Origin: Bimuria novae-zelandiae CBS 107.79
Taxonomy: Eukaryota > Ascomycota > Dothideomycetes > Pleosporales > Didymosphaeriaceae
NCBI GenBank assembly: GCA_010015655.1
Contig: ML976745.1
Span: forward strand, 42,587 to 106,586
DNA length: 64,000 bases
Direction of reading: 5' to 3'
Positions 23,446-34,221 of this stretch are shown here, one piece after another; within the stretch, counting starts at the first letter, position 1, and every line of letters starts with the position of its first letter. Made by a program: the position numbers and the translations under genes. A model generated the notes under the pieces. That model ran no database searches. It saw nothing but the letters and a program-made list of their open reading frames with translations, and was not told the DNA's origin.

Positions 23446-24459
23446 ATGCTAATTAATCCCGAGAGGCCTACAGGCTATAGACTATAAGCGTTAATAGTAT
23501 AAGCGATTATTAAGCGTATAAAGGTAGGGTAAAAAAACCACGAGATTTATAGATCTCTCGGAGTTAATACTAAAACTATATAGAAATACCAACTTAATCT
23601 AGAAGCGTTTAGTTAGCCATACCCTCCGCGATATATTAAAATTAGTTAGCCACTATCGCTGCGTTAATGCCATAAAGACGCCCTGTTAGAGTTCCTACGG
23701 GGCAAACCTACGGCATATCTCGATAAGATGCAGGCCTTCTTATGCGACAACTTCGACTTATAGGTGTTAATAGCCACTATCACGAGATTTCTCGCTAGTA
23801 TAAGGTGGAGTCGAAAAGCTGCGTTAAAAGCTGCTAGGGAGCGCTATAAAGGCCTCCGTTAGGTGTTTCGTGCACGCTGCCAACAAATATATAAACTAGA
23901 GCAGGTTGTTTACCTCGACGAGAGCGCCTGCAATAAGAGAACCAGCGATAGAAAGTATGCCTAGTTACCTATAAACACGCCAGCAGACGTACAATACTTA
24001 GCGCGACGCACGGAGAGGTAGAGCTTACTCCTTACTATAGATATAGACAGTTACGTTAATTATGTCCTATACTAAGGAGCAATCACCGCAGATTTAATAG
24101 AGAAGTTTCTAGCAAATAAAGTACTCCCTTATTGCAATCCTTGGCTAGGTAAACGATTAGTAATAGTCCTTAATAATACCTCTATCTATAGGTTAGAAAA
24201 GATCGTCTTATTATGCGCGGAGGCAGGCTTTGTACTTAAATATTTATTACTATACTCGCCGGATTTTAACCTAATTAAGCAGACCTTTAAGGCGTTAAAA
24301 AACTAGATAAAAAAGCACTACAAACGCGCTTATACGTATAAGGATTTTGCCTACTTCTTAGAGGAGGTAGTATAAAACGTATACTATAATTAGGCGGAAT
24401 CCGTGCGAGGATTCTTTAAGTTCTATAAGTAGGTGCTATAGGTACTAGATAAGGCATAA
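23446..24459 (+). pseudogene. Tc1/mariner (IS630-like) DDE transposase, RIP-inactivated
   Basis: One plus-strand frame runs from ATG 23446 to TAA 24459 (338 codons, a normal length for the family), interrupted by TAG/TAA at positions that read as Gln or Trp. An N-terminal HTH region comes first, then VVYLDESACNK with the first Asp at 23917-23919. IVLNNTSIY follows, where the second Asp of IVLDNA is Asn (24172-24174). SPDFNLIKQTF is next, where the third catalytic residue of SPDFNPIE is Lys (24277-24279). Two of three catalytic residues are lost, both by G-to-A changes. The frame may extend beyond 24459 if the TAA was CAA. Confidence 0.85.
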
Positions 24460-24734
24460 CACTAAAGAATTAGTGTCTATAATAATATCGCGGAGGTCGC
24501 TAAAAGTCGCCCGCTATTATCTAAAACTTTAGCTTTAATAGCTAGAGAAGGTGTAACTAATGTCGCTAAATTAATTAATATTATCCGTTTTACGATATCT
24601 ATTATAGGTAAAGAGTTATAAAGGGAAAGATATTATTAGCGTAGACAAAGTATAGTGTTTTTAGCAGGTCTTAGCGCCTCTATAAGTAACTTTATTACTA
24701 GACAGGCGCGCGTACGCGTAGACTTAGTTAAATT

Positions 24735-26513
24735 TTAATTAGAAAATAGCCTGTGCGTAGTGTATAGAACCTCTCTACTAACGTCGCCAGCTCTCTACAC
24801 TAAATCGTCTCTCTCCCTACGCAACCTCTTACGCTGTTTACGCTCCTAATCCTCTCTATATACGTCTATGGCACCCTCCTTATCGCTCTTTGTAAGTCTA
24901 TTATACCCAGATCGCCACCGAATCGCCATCCTGCGGAGGCGGAGGAGTAACAGTACTAGTAATATAAAATGCTGCTCCCACACGGCGTACGGCATCCCCG
25001 CGTTAGACGGATCTATTAGCATATTAAGGTTAATTTGCCCCCGTTAAACAACGTTGTTAAACACCTAATTAACTTTAGGCAGCTCTTTAGCTAGTGCTTA
25101 GTCTCTCTACTAGTTAAAGAAGTGCTGAGTTTAATAGGCAAGCTCTATCGTGTTTCTATAAGTTAAGTCTTACTATACTAACGTTAAAAAGCTTCTTAAG
25201 GTCGTAGACGGCGTCTTAACCTGTTACTACTAGCTAATAATTTAACTCTGTGCTAACTAGCTTATAAAGAGAGAGCTAGCGGCGATAACCTTTATAAAGT
25301 CGTCTATATTAAGCTTGGATCTGGCACCTTTTTTGGCTAATTTCTGCGACGCCTTCTCCTTTGCAGACCTCTCTCTGGCCAGCGAGAGACTTAGGCGTAT
25401 ATTGTCATGTGGCTCGTTAACTATACACCTGCCCTTTGTTATATCGCGCGCCTATGCCGCCACTATAGTGCTACTTGCCAGGTAATGGTTTTCAAAACGA
25501 TTAGGTTGCCTGGACGTACGTTTAACCTAGTACACGTACAGATAGTTACTATAGTGGGTATCCTAGCATCGCCATTAATTACGTATAGCGACTATAAGGC
25601 TCTTACTAACAATAGTATATGCAAAAACTTTTAGCAGATTATATAATTAGCGCTAAGTTATAGTAAGTCGCGGCAGAGAGCTCTAAGAGCTTTGCAAGCT
25701 AAATACCCCCCTATTACGCGTCTAATTATTTTAGCTAGTTTCTAGCTCTAATAGCGTTAAATTAAAATTAATGTAAGTTATCTTAGTAATAGACTCCTCC
25801 TTTAACTCGTACGCGCGCTCGACAACCTATATAAAGGTAACACTATTACTACGTTTAAGAAACTACGCAAGTCTCTATCGCTTAGGTATCTATAGTATAT
25901 ATACAATCGCGGTTAAGTTTTTTACCGCAGTTTTAATAGGGGGAGTTAACTCTAAGAGATCTTATATAATATCGTCTACCTACTGCCAGAGCTCTACGCA
26001 GAAGTACGTACGTATTCTTATTTTAGTATTAAAATTAGTCCTAACTTTCTCCTTGCGTAGGAACGCGCGCTAGTAGCAGGTAATATATAACTTAACTTTA
26101 TATAATTTTAATAATTTGTTAAATACCCCCTTATTACACGTTTAGCTATTATTATTAATTTCTAGTAGTGGCGTTAGCGCGTTAACTTCGCTAAAAATTA
26201 AACCCTGCTTGTCGTCGTTAAATACCCCCCTATTACGCGAATACTCTTTCTCTAGCGACGCAGGCCTCTAAGCTAACTAAGGTTCTTTGTCCTTAGGGTA
26301 ATTATTAACGTATATATAAAAGTCGTCGTCGTCAACGCCCTCTGGCAGAGGTTGTTCCTTCTCTGTAGGTCCTTCCTCCTCTATGCTGGCAAATCGTACG
26401 ACGGCCAGGGGTGCCCTTGTCGATGGGGCTTTTTTTGGCGCCCTGCGCTTCCTTGGAGGGTTGCGGCCAGCGTTAAACACCTGTTTTGCCTTCCTTTTGC
26501 GGGTACTCGGCAT
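24735..26513 (-). pseudogene. ORF2 of the Tc1/mariner element, unknown basic protein (~590 codons)
   Basis: From ATG 26513 to TAA 24735-24737 the minus strand holds one frame of 593 codons. Nearly all interruptions are TAG/TAA readable as CAG/CAA, so it was a real coding sequence before RIP. The N-terminus is very basic (MPSTRKRKAKQVF, then PPRKRRAPKKAP: nuclear-localisation-like), followed by an acidic GVDDDDF stretch. A motif R-N-R-G-V-F-N occurs three times in frame (near 26225, 26125 and 25705), each shortly before or after an LLE-rich segment. The C-terminal half has a Lys/Arg-rich helix (SLARERSAKEKASQKLAKKG) and long Gln-rich stretches. I do not recognise the family. The first ~78 codons (to about 26277) are still open. 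Confidence 0.6.
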
Positions 26514-26708
26514 GATACATTCACTACACGGCAACTGACTGCCTTTATACACCTCGTAGAAAGTTGATTTTCCTGTATTACATCGTCTCTCATATAATTT
26601 TAGGTGTAGGGCGATGAAAGCGGGGAAGCGATTACCTAAAAAGCGTGCAGCCACTCAGAAACTCGCCCCAAGTGGGTCGGGACGGTCTTTTGCAAAGCGT
26701 TATATCCC

Positions 26709-28100
26709 ATGCATGGCGAAACTTGCCCGTACACGGGCCACCTTTTGATGGCCAATCAGGTGGAGATGCGCAAAAACAACAAGTTTGTTTCGTCATGTCA
26801 GCCAAAATCAGCTTTTCTGAAATCGATTGCATATGCAAACATGCCGAAAGCTGCAGCGCCATTAAGTAATGATAGTGACTTTGTCAAATATACAAAATAC
26901 AGCAAAAAAGCTGGGGTTTTGCCTAACTTGCCGCGTACTCCGCCACCTGCCTGGCAACCGCTTGAAATTAACAATCCACATACTTTTAGAGACGCTCTCT
27001 TACCTGAAAGTGTAGCCACTGACGATCCAATTGCCTTGTTCGACTTATTTTTCGACGCAGCCGTCCTCGATTGGATCGCATACTATATGAATCAACATGC
27101 TAAGAAGCTCCACAATGAGCAGCCTGAGTCGCCCTACCTCCGCAGGTGGAAGCCGACGTCGTCGAGCGAGCTGTATACCTATTTCGCAGTCGTTATATAC
27201 ATGGGCGTCCATCGCGAGCCTTCGCTGGATGAGTACTGGTCGAAGCTTCATGGGACGGCGCCTATACAAGATCAATCAGTACATGAGTAAAGATCGCTGG
27301 CAGCAGCTGGATCGATACCTGTACTGTACAGAGGTCGGGCAGAGCTTCGAGTCACCCTTTGACAGGGTGTGGGATCTCTCCGAGACGCTCCGCGAGCGCT
27401 CCTTCAAGTACTAGAGACCCGGCAACCACCTCTGCGTCGACGAGGCAATTGCCAGATTTACCGGCTGCACCAGCGAGATTGTTATAATCAAGACAAAGCC
27501 AACACCTGAGGGCTTTAAAATATAGTGCCTGGCCAACGACGGAGTGATCCTAAACTGGTTATTTCATGCCAGAGGGAGAGGACCTGTCAATTTACTTACT
27601 TTGCTAGCAGATGCTCTGCCTTTCACGCTCACTGAGTCAGTACCTATCACCCTCGTACTCGCCGTCGACGGCGCCGGCAATAGGTTGTTCCAGGCTAACC
27701 GCCATATTGTCTGGGATGAGAACCTCCTTAATACAATCCCTATGCTCGAATACCTTAGATCCAAAGGCGTAGGCTGCGCAGATACAGTCAGGACGACGAG
27801 GACAAAGATAGAGGAGGAGTTTGACGCGACAGCGATCGTAGAACTTACGACAGAGGCGTCCGCCATCCAGACGCGCGCCTGCAAGAAGTTGACAAAGTAG
27901 CGCTTTTCAGCGGCCCTAATAAGCCTTAAAACGCAACATACGGCGCAGCTAAAGTGGGGAGAGATCTTCTGGGACTTGTCAAAGAGCGGAGAAGTCCTAT
28001 AGGCAGCGTGGAGGGACAATCAGGTTGTAAACAGATAATTTACAATTATAAGAGATAAGCGAAAAGTAAACGGAGACTTTATTTATATATTATTATCGTA
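26709..28100 (+). pseudogene. PiggyBac-like (PGBD) transposase, frameshifted with Trp-to-stop changes
   Basis: Plus strand. 26709-27290 gives the N-terminal region and the start of the DDE_Tnp_1_7 domain (ALFDLFFDAAVLDWIAYYMN, then YMGVHREPSLDEYWSKLH). A +1-type frameshift near 27266 moves to a second frame with INQYMSKDRWQQLDRYLY, HLCVDEAIARFTG and TPEGFKI. TAG at 27412-27414 and 27523-27525 replaces conserved Trp. HIVWDENLLNT, MLEYLRSKGVGCADTVRTT and, after a stop at 27898, EVL*AAWRDNQVV follow. The Asp residues expected at the three catalytic positions (CVDEA, WDEN, WRDN) are all still present. Far fewer RIP changes than in neighbours. The element's ends were not found; its 5' side abuts the Tc1 element. 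Confidence 0.85.
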
Positions 28101-28346
28101 GCGCTAAATAGTGTAACTTAGTTTAGGATATTCTCGCGTGATTGATTGAAACGCACATACTCTACGGTTTCTCTCGAAGTAAGCGGAAGCAACTACACTC
28201 TCGTTTATTTGTACACATCTGAGTCTGCCTTTCACTTTTTCGCGAGCTCTTCTTGGCTAGCTGCTCTACAGAAGCCGTCCACGCAATACTATAGTTTCCT
28301 GCATACACACTCTCTCTTACCTGTCCCTTAACTCGCCACATCTACT
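28101..28346. other. Flank of the hAT insertion, unassigned
   Basis: Mostly non-RIP sequence that continues beyond the hAT element at 31352. The duplicated CATCTACT (28339-28346 and 31344-31351) shows the two pieces were once contiguous. It may be the 3' end of the piggyBac element. No gene seen. Confidence 0.4.
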
Positions 28347-31343
28347 CAGAGCTGGCAACAAGCAAGTCGACTTGATAACTTAACTTAATTGACTTGATTG
28401 TAGCAAGTTAATCAAGTTAATCAGGGAGGCAAAAGTTATTAAGTTAATTAAGTAAATTATGCCTATTTAATTAACTTAATTAGCAGACTTAATAGGCCAT
28501 AATATAGGGGTGACTATAGGTTATAGGCGTTAGGGGGATCCTGCGCGGGTAAATCTTAACTTAAGGTATATTAGACTTACCAGCGTTAGAGCCTAGCGCT
28601 GCCTAATATAGTATAGCGCCAATTGTCTAATATCTCTACTACCTTAACCTACCTCTTACCCTCTACTAACGCCCTCCTTTATTAATATAGCGTTGCCTAA
28701 TCGCTTAGAGGGCATAAACTATAACCTCTCTTAAGTTTTTAGCTAGTGGCTTAAAAGCGAGGCGTCACAAACCCTCCCTAAAGATGGCGGCACCGATATA
28801 GCCACTAACGCGCCGTTAGAGCTGGACGCTAACAAGAGCTCTATAGGCAACGCGTAATTAGCTATTAATAGTAATATTAAAGATAACGACAATAATTATA
28901 ACAGCATTAATTGGCAACGCTTGCTAGGTTATTACAAGCCATCTCTCGCCCTAAAGCGCAGTCAAAAGAGCTAGGTTTAATAATATAGGTATTACCTTTA
29001 GCACTATAAACAATACCGCCTATATTAGCTCTGCTATTATTGCCACCTCTATAAGTAACTAGATAGGTTCTATTAGGCTAATTAATTAATAACGTTAATT
29101 ACGCGCCATCTCGCAGAGCGTAAAGCCAGGCACCATGTTAATAAGGGCGGCTAAAAGTCTACCTCTTGCACGATAATAATAACGTTGTCCTTTTAGTTAT
29201 CCCTACTTACCTATATCTACTATAAAGGCCTTGCGGTATCTTAAGGCGTTACTAACCTTATTACGTTAAGCTTCTTGCGCACGAGTTTCCTATAATTAGT
29301 GCTTAATTAGGTAGTAACGGATAACTAGGCGCTCTTAGTAATCGAGGGCGTAGCTTTTTGCCACATGTTATAGTAGGCCAACCCGTTAGCTAAGGTAGAG
29401 ATATAGAGATCTTATAACACCTTGCAAGCCTATATAATTGCGGAGTACGAGTCTTATATACCTGCTATTATTAATTATCTATAAGACGCGCGATTGGCCA
29501 TCCACATCTCCTTTAATAATTAGACGTTAATAGGTAGTAAACAGGCGCTGACGGGTATCTGCGTCTACTATTTTAATAGCGACGGCAACCCTCGCAATTA
29601 CGTATTAGGCCTATTATCGCTAATAGGCTAATATATAGGCGCTAATATTGCCGCCATCGTTAACGCCACGCTTAAAAGCTTTAAGATATCTACCTATAGC
29701 TTAGGTTACTTTATCTTTAATAATGCTACTAACAACGACGCTGCGATCGACGCCCTAGCTATTAAATATAACTTTAACGCCCGCTATTGGCGTCTGCGTT
29801 ACGCCTGCTATATAATTAACTTTATAGCCTAATAAATTATCTTTAGCAAAGATCGCGACGCCTTTAATAACGTAGACAAGTATCTTAACAACAAGATAGC
29901 GTTTCTTAAGGAGTAGTAGTAGGCTAGCCTATTAGGCGTACTTATTAATATTGTTACCTTTATCTGCACCCCTTAAGCTCGCCAGCTTCTTAAATAGTAT
30001 TAGGTAACCTACAACGCCTAATTAGGTGGTGATAATAAGCTAAAGACGTTAGAGATTATTAAGCTAGTAAAGACAAGATAGAACTCTTATTATAACTATT
30101 TTACGCGCGCGCTCGAGCTCCGCGCACCCCTTAATAATTATATTAACTATAAGCTTATTAAGTATTATTACTATAGCACCCGATAACGCAATAATATGCT
30201 TAATATTAAGCGACGTTAGTTTATTAAAGAAGATAGCTTTACTGCTAAGGACTAGGCAATAATTGTAGAGTACTAAAGGATCCTATAACTATTTAAAGAA
30301 GCCACTATTTGTATAGAGGGCAGGGGCGTGGCTAGTACGTTAGGTGCAATATAGGAGGTCCTCCCTACGCTCTTATAGCTTGCTACTACCCTTAATAAGA
30401 TGCTCTTTTAATATAATAACGTTAACTTTAACGACGTTAATGCCCCGGAGGACTATATAAAAGCTACCTATAATATGGCTTATATAAAGATCCTTAAGTA
30501 CCTGCGCAAGCTAAAGGACGCCCCGGTATATTACGTGGCTTATTATCTCTACCCACACACAAAAGGCCTCATGGATAAGATATGGGCTATACCGCTTAAT
30601 TACGACGAGGATCTCTATAAGGGGTGTCACACCTATAAAGGCTGGCTAGATAATTGCCACGTTAGCTTTTAACGCTTATGGTTAGAGTTCAAAGATGCCG
30701 TATCTCCTATTAGTACGCTAGAGCCTCCACCGAAGAAGACACGTACTAGGCCATCTAGTAGCTGGTTAGACTTTGTGAGAGCCACCCTATAAGGTGACGA
30801 CGCCCGCCTAGTCCTCCGCCGTAATAAGTTTAAGCGGTAGATAATTAAACCACCTATACTAGAAGACTCCTTATTTGCGCGTAACCTGCTGCTCTATTAG
30901 ATAGGTAAGGCTAATAAGTATCCTGTCTTATCGCGCTTTGCTCTTAATATCCTTAGTATCCCTACCGCCGCTACTAATTATGAGAGGACCTTCTTAGAGT
31001 TAGGTAATTTATTAGAGACGAGACGGTTGTGCATAAAGGTGGATCTTCTATCTACGCTATAATTACTACGTAGCTAGAAGCGCCTTGGCTTAAAGCCTAC
31101 GACGATAGTAAATAATTAACGTACTAACGCTATTATCCCTAATAAGCTAGAGACTATCTACAAGATCTACGGCGGTTAATTACCCTTAATTAGCTTAGTA
31201 AAGTTATTAATTAAGTTAATTAAGTTAACAAATCGAGCCTGATTTACGCTATTAAGTTAATTAAGTCAAGCAAAAGCCACCATATCGGTTAATTAATTAA
31301 GCAATTCACCTTAACTTAATTAACTTGCTTGTTGCCAGCTCTG
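28347..31343 (+). mobile_element. hAT transposon, complete and RIP-inactivated
   Basis: 2,997 bp with 8-bp TSD CATCTACT (28339-28346, 31344-31351) and TIRs of about 21 bp, CAGAGCTGGCAACAAGCAAG at both ends. Subterminal regions on both sides (28375-28500, 31190-31320) are rich in copies of AAGTTAATTAAGTTAA and its complement. The plus strand carries a hAT transposase relic ending in the dimerisation domain. Confidence 0.95.
28700..31118 (+). pseudogene. hAT transposase relic with C-terminal dimerisation domain
   Basis: Plus-strand reading through stops gives a long degenerate transposase. The clearest part is 30475-31118: an open 65-codon stretch (YLRKLKDAPVYYVAYYLYPH), then KYPVLSRFALNILSIPTAA and TNYERTFLELGNLLETRRL. 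This matches the hAT dimerisation domain pattern (P-LS--A--ILSIP----ERTFS--G-L----R--L). Stops are TAG/TAA at Gln/Trp-like positions. The 5' limit is approximate and the N-terminal zinc-finger region was not identified. Confidence 0.75.
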
Positions 31344-32636
31344 CATCTACTTGCCCGACGACTTCAACCTAATAACTCTACGGCTTTGCCTTAGACTCTC
31401 CTCTCGTTGAACCCCCGCGTTCTCGTGAGCTGGGACAGGGAGCAACCTCCGTCTCCTAACGACGCTCTTAACCGCGGCCTGTTATTATCACCGACCGAAT
31501 TAAGTCTTAGTCTCTTACCACGCTAAGAAACCGTTAAGTTCTATAGCCTCACTTCCTCACTTATACAAACCTTATCGTAAAACATCTAGTTAGCCAGCGA
31601 TAAATATATCCTTATCTACTATCTACACGTACGAGAGCAGTATAAGTTCCTGTCCTAGCAGGGATAGGATAGACCTCCATCGAAGCGTCTTCTTGACTAC
31701 ATAAACCAAGGCAGTTTATACTAAGCCTTTTACTATTGTCTAAGAAAGTACGCATTACGCTATCTTTAAAAATATAATAAAAGCTAGATTCTTTAGTTAT
31801 TAGGTTATATATTATATTATAATTATTATAGTTAGTGCTGAATCTTTCTTTCTTTATAAGAAAGCCCTAAAAACGTATTTAACAAATATTTACAAGAACA
31901 AGGCTAAGACTATTAGGACTATATAGCTTAAGATAAAAGAGGAATATTATAAAGTTATTAAATTTACACCTATTAGTTAAGAATAAATAACTCGCTAAGA
32001 TAAGCGATAGGCTGTCTCTATCTATCTAAATAAATAAGTTACGATAGCGTTTAGTATTAATAATACCTTTACTATAAGGCATCTACCTATATATACTAGG
32101 TTTATTAATAATACGAAGAATAAGATATAAACCGCGATTAGAATAGATAGGTAGAGTTAGAGGATGAAAGATAGTAGCTAAAGTACCTTAAGGAAACTAG
32201 CGTAATCCTTACCTAATTAAATTCTCTTATAACTAATAAGAAGGCCTAGGATTATAAATATAGTTTATATTATTACGCTTAAGGTCTTACTATAACTTCT
32301 TTTTAACGCTTCTAATAACGCTAATAACTCTAAAAATTTAATAAAGTACCTTATCCTAATTAGATAAAATATGAATAATCTATAGATTGCGTCTAAAGAT
32401 AATACTACTATACCGCTAGAATAGGACTTAAAGTTAAATTCCTATATCTACGCAGCCCTAATTATAGTATATGAAACTAATAATCCTAATTAAGCTAATA
32501 AGTTAGATCCGCTTAGGCCAAAGGTAAACCTAATAAACTGGCTACTCCTAGCGTACGAGGTAATGTAGCGAGTGGTTCTAGCCTATATAATTAAACTTTG
32601 GTTCTGTAATGCAGAAAACGCTAATATTGTGACGGT
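31344..32636. other. hAT right flank, then RIP-degraded unassigned repeat
   Basis: 31352-31720 is lightly mutated and continues the flank at 28101-28346. 31720-32636 is AT-rich with stops in all frames and is probably transposon-derived. I could not identify a family. Confidence 0.4.
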
Positions 32637-34221
32637 CCAACAGATTGTAGGTCACATGACCTAGTGCGAGGTGCGACTACCTCGCGTTAAGGTGCAACTA
32701 CCTTGGATGGGACCCAAAAAGTTATTCCGCGTCGAACGGCAGCGCACAAAAGCGCAGCAGCCCTAGGAACCTATAGTCTCCGTATCTTAGTATAGCTGAA
32801 ATAGAGCCAACTTACCTCATCTAATAGTCCTTTATTTCTTCAGAAGGAGAAGATTACTTTAATGAATAAAATAGCTCCTCTACTATTTCTTAAGTATATA
32901 TACTATTGTCGCTATTTGCTTCCTTTGGGTTTTAGGATAGGGCTAGGCTTCCAACGCTGCTACCCTAGCTAGCATTATTAATAAGGCTAGGACTAGGTTT
33001 ATTACTAACCCTAGAATAGTAATCTAGAATACTAGGCATTAGTAGAGGCTATTAGCTTAGGTATATATATATAATTAAGTATAAAGCTTTTTATCTATTT
33101 ATTAATAGGCCTTTATTATTTTACTAAATAAGTGTTCTCTAGCTCTAGCTTAAAAGTAATATTTAGCACTTTTACTAAGGAGATAATAATGTCCTTAAAT
33201 AAATAATATATTTATTTACCTAGTAAAGGTAATTTACTTATTATTTTAAATAGTAGTTTATCCTCCGCTAATAATAGCTCTTTTAAAGATGTTAAAAATA
33301 GGCTACTTAACTAGTGCTAGAATACTACTTACTAAAATAAATACCCTTTATATCCTCCTCGAAGAGGGCATATATGATAATCGAATAATGTTAAGATTAC
33401 TATATTGTTTAGCACTGTATTGTTCTGTGCCAGGAGCCGCATGGTAGCTGTTCGCTTAATAGTCTAGCGCTACGTTGCTAGGCTTAACTTGCGTTATTCT
33501 ATAGCGCTCTCCGGCTGCATCACTCTCTAAAAATAGAGGAAATTTTATCGTGAATTAGTAAATTAGCACCTTAATTTACTTATATACGTACCTAGACTAC
33601 TTCTATTAACTAGCCTATTAAGAGCTAAATTCGTTTTTGTAGCACTTATGATATAATCTATTTATCCTTTAATAATTAATTACTAGTTAGGCTAATAATA
33701 CTCTAGCTTCCCCTACTTAGAGGAGATATTAAGACTGCTAACTACGTCTACTAATTATATATTAGTTTAGTTTTATTAGCTTATAAAGATTAGTAAGTAA
33801 GTATTACCTAAGCCTACTAAGTGCGAAGTATTATTTAAACCGAGTATTATAAACTCATTATTAATATAGAACTACTCTTTATTGTTTTTAAAAATAACTC
33901 CTAAATAGCTATCCTTTACTGTTATAGTTATAGCTACTAATTTAGTCCTTAACGTTAGCTTCTAATTCGGCTTAGGCTTACACGCTTTAGAAACGTATAG
34001 AATAATCTTTATAGATAATGAAGTTATAAATAAAGTAACGTAGTTAATAAGCAAGCGCTGCGTATAAGCGAGCGCCGTATTCTACTAACTTTTCATACCT
34101 TTATAGCGATCTATCTTAATAATATAGTAAGATAACAGCATATAATTACTATTCTAAATTAAGTAGTATTTATAATACGATTTGCATACGTTCGTGCGTT
34201 ATATATAGTCTTTTTATAAGA
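32637..34221. other. RIP mosaic with two GC-richer patches
   Basis: 32637-32830 begins TGTGACGGTCCAACAG, keeps CpA/TpG, and looks like an LTR end. I found no matching CA-type terminus or TSD. A second patch is at about 33370-33545. Between and after them the sequence is RIP-degraded without a readable gene. It runs into the truncated start of Gypsy copy B at about 34222. Confidence 0.4.

Larger units (their letters stand above)
23298..26698 (+). mobile_element. Tc1/mariner-type transposon with two opposed ORFs (3.4 kb)
   Basis: Long inverted repeats. Both ends begin GCTTTGCAAAAGACCGTCCC, continue GACCCACT, then share TAGGTAATCGCTTCCCC and AAATTATATGAGAGACGATG (left ~23298-23400, right ~26570-26698). 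The right copy has about 25 extra bases. TA dinucleotides lie just outside on each side (23291-23292; 26701-26704), though the exact TSD is unclear. ORF1 (plus) is a DDE transposase and ORF2 (minus) an unknown protein; they converge near 24.5-24.7 kb. Most Tc1 elements are 1.3-2.4 kb with one gene, so the second gene is unusual. It abuts a piggyBac-like pseudogene at 26.7 kb and may have inserted at its 5' end. Confidence 0.85.
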
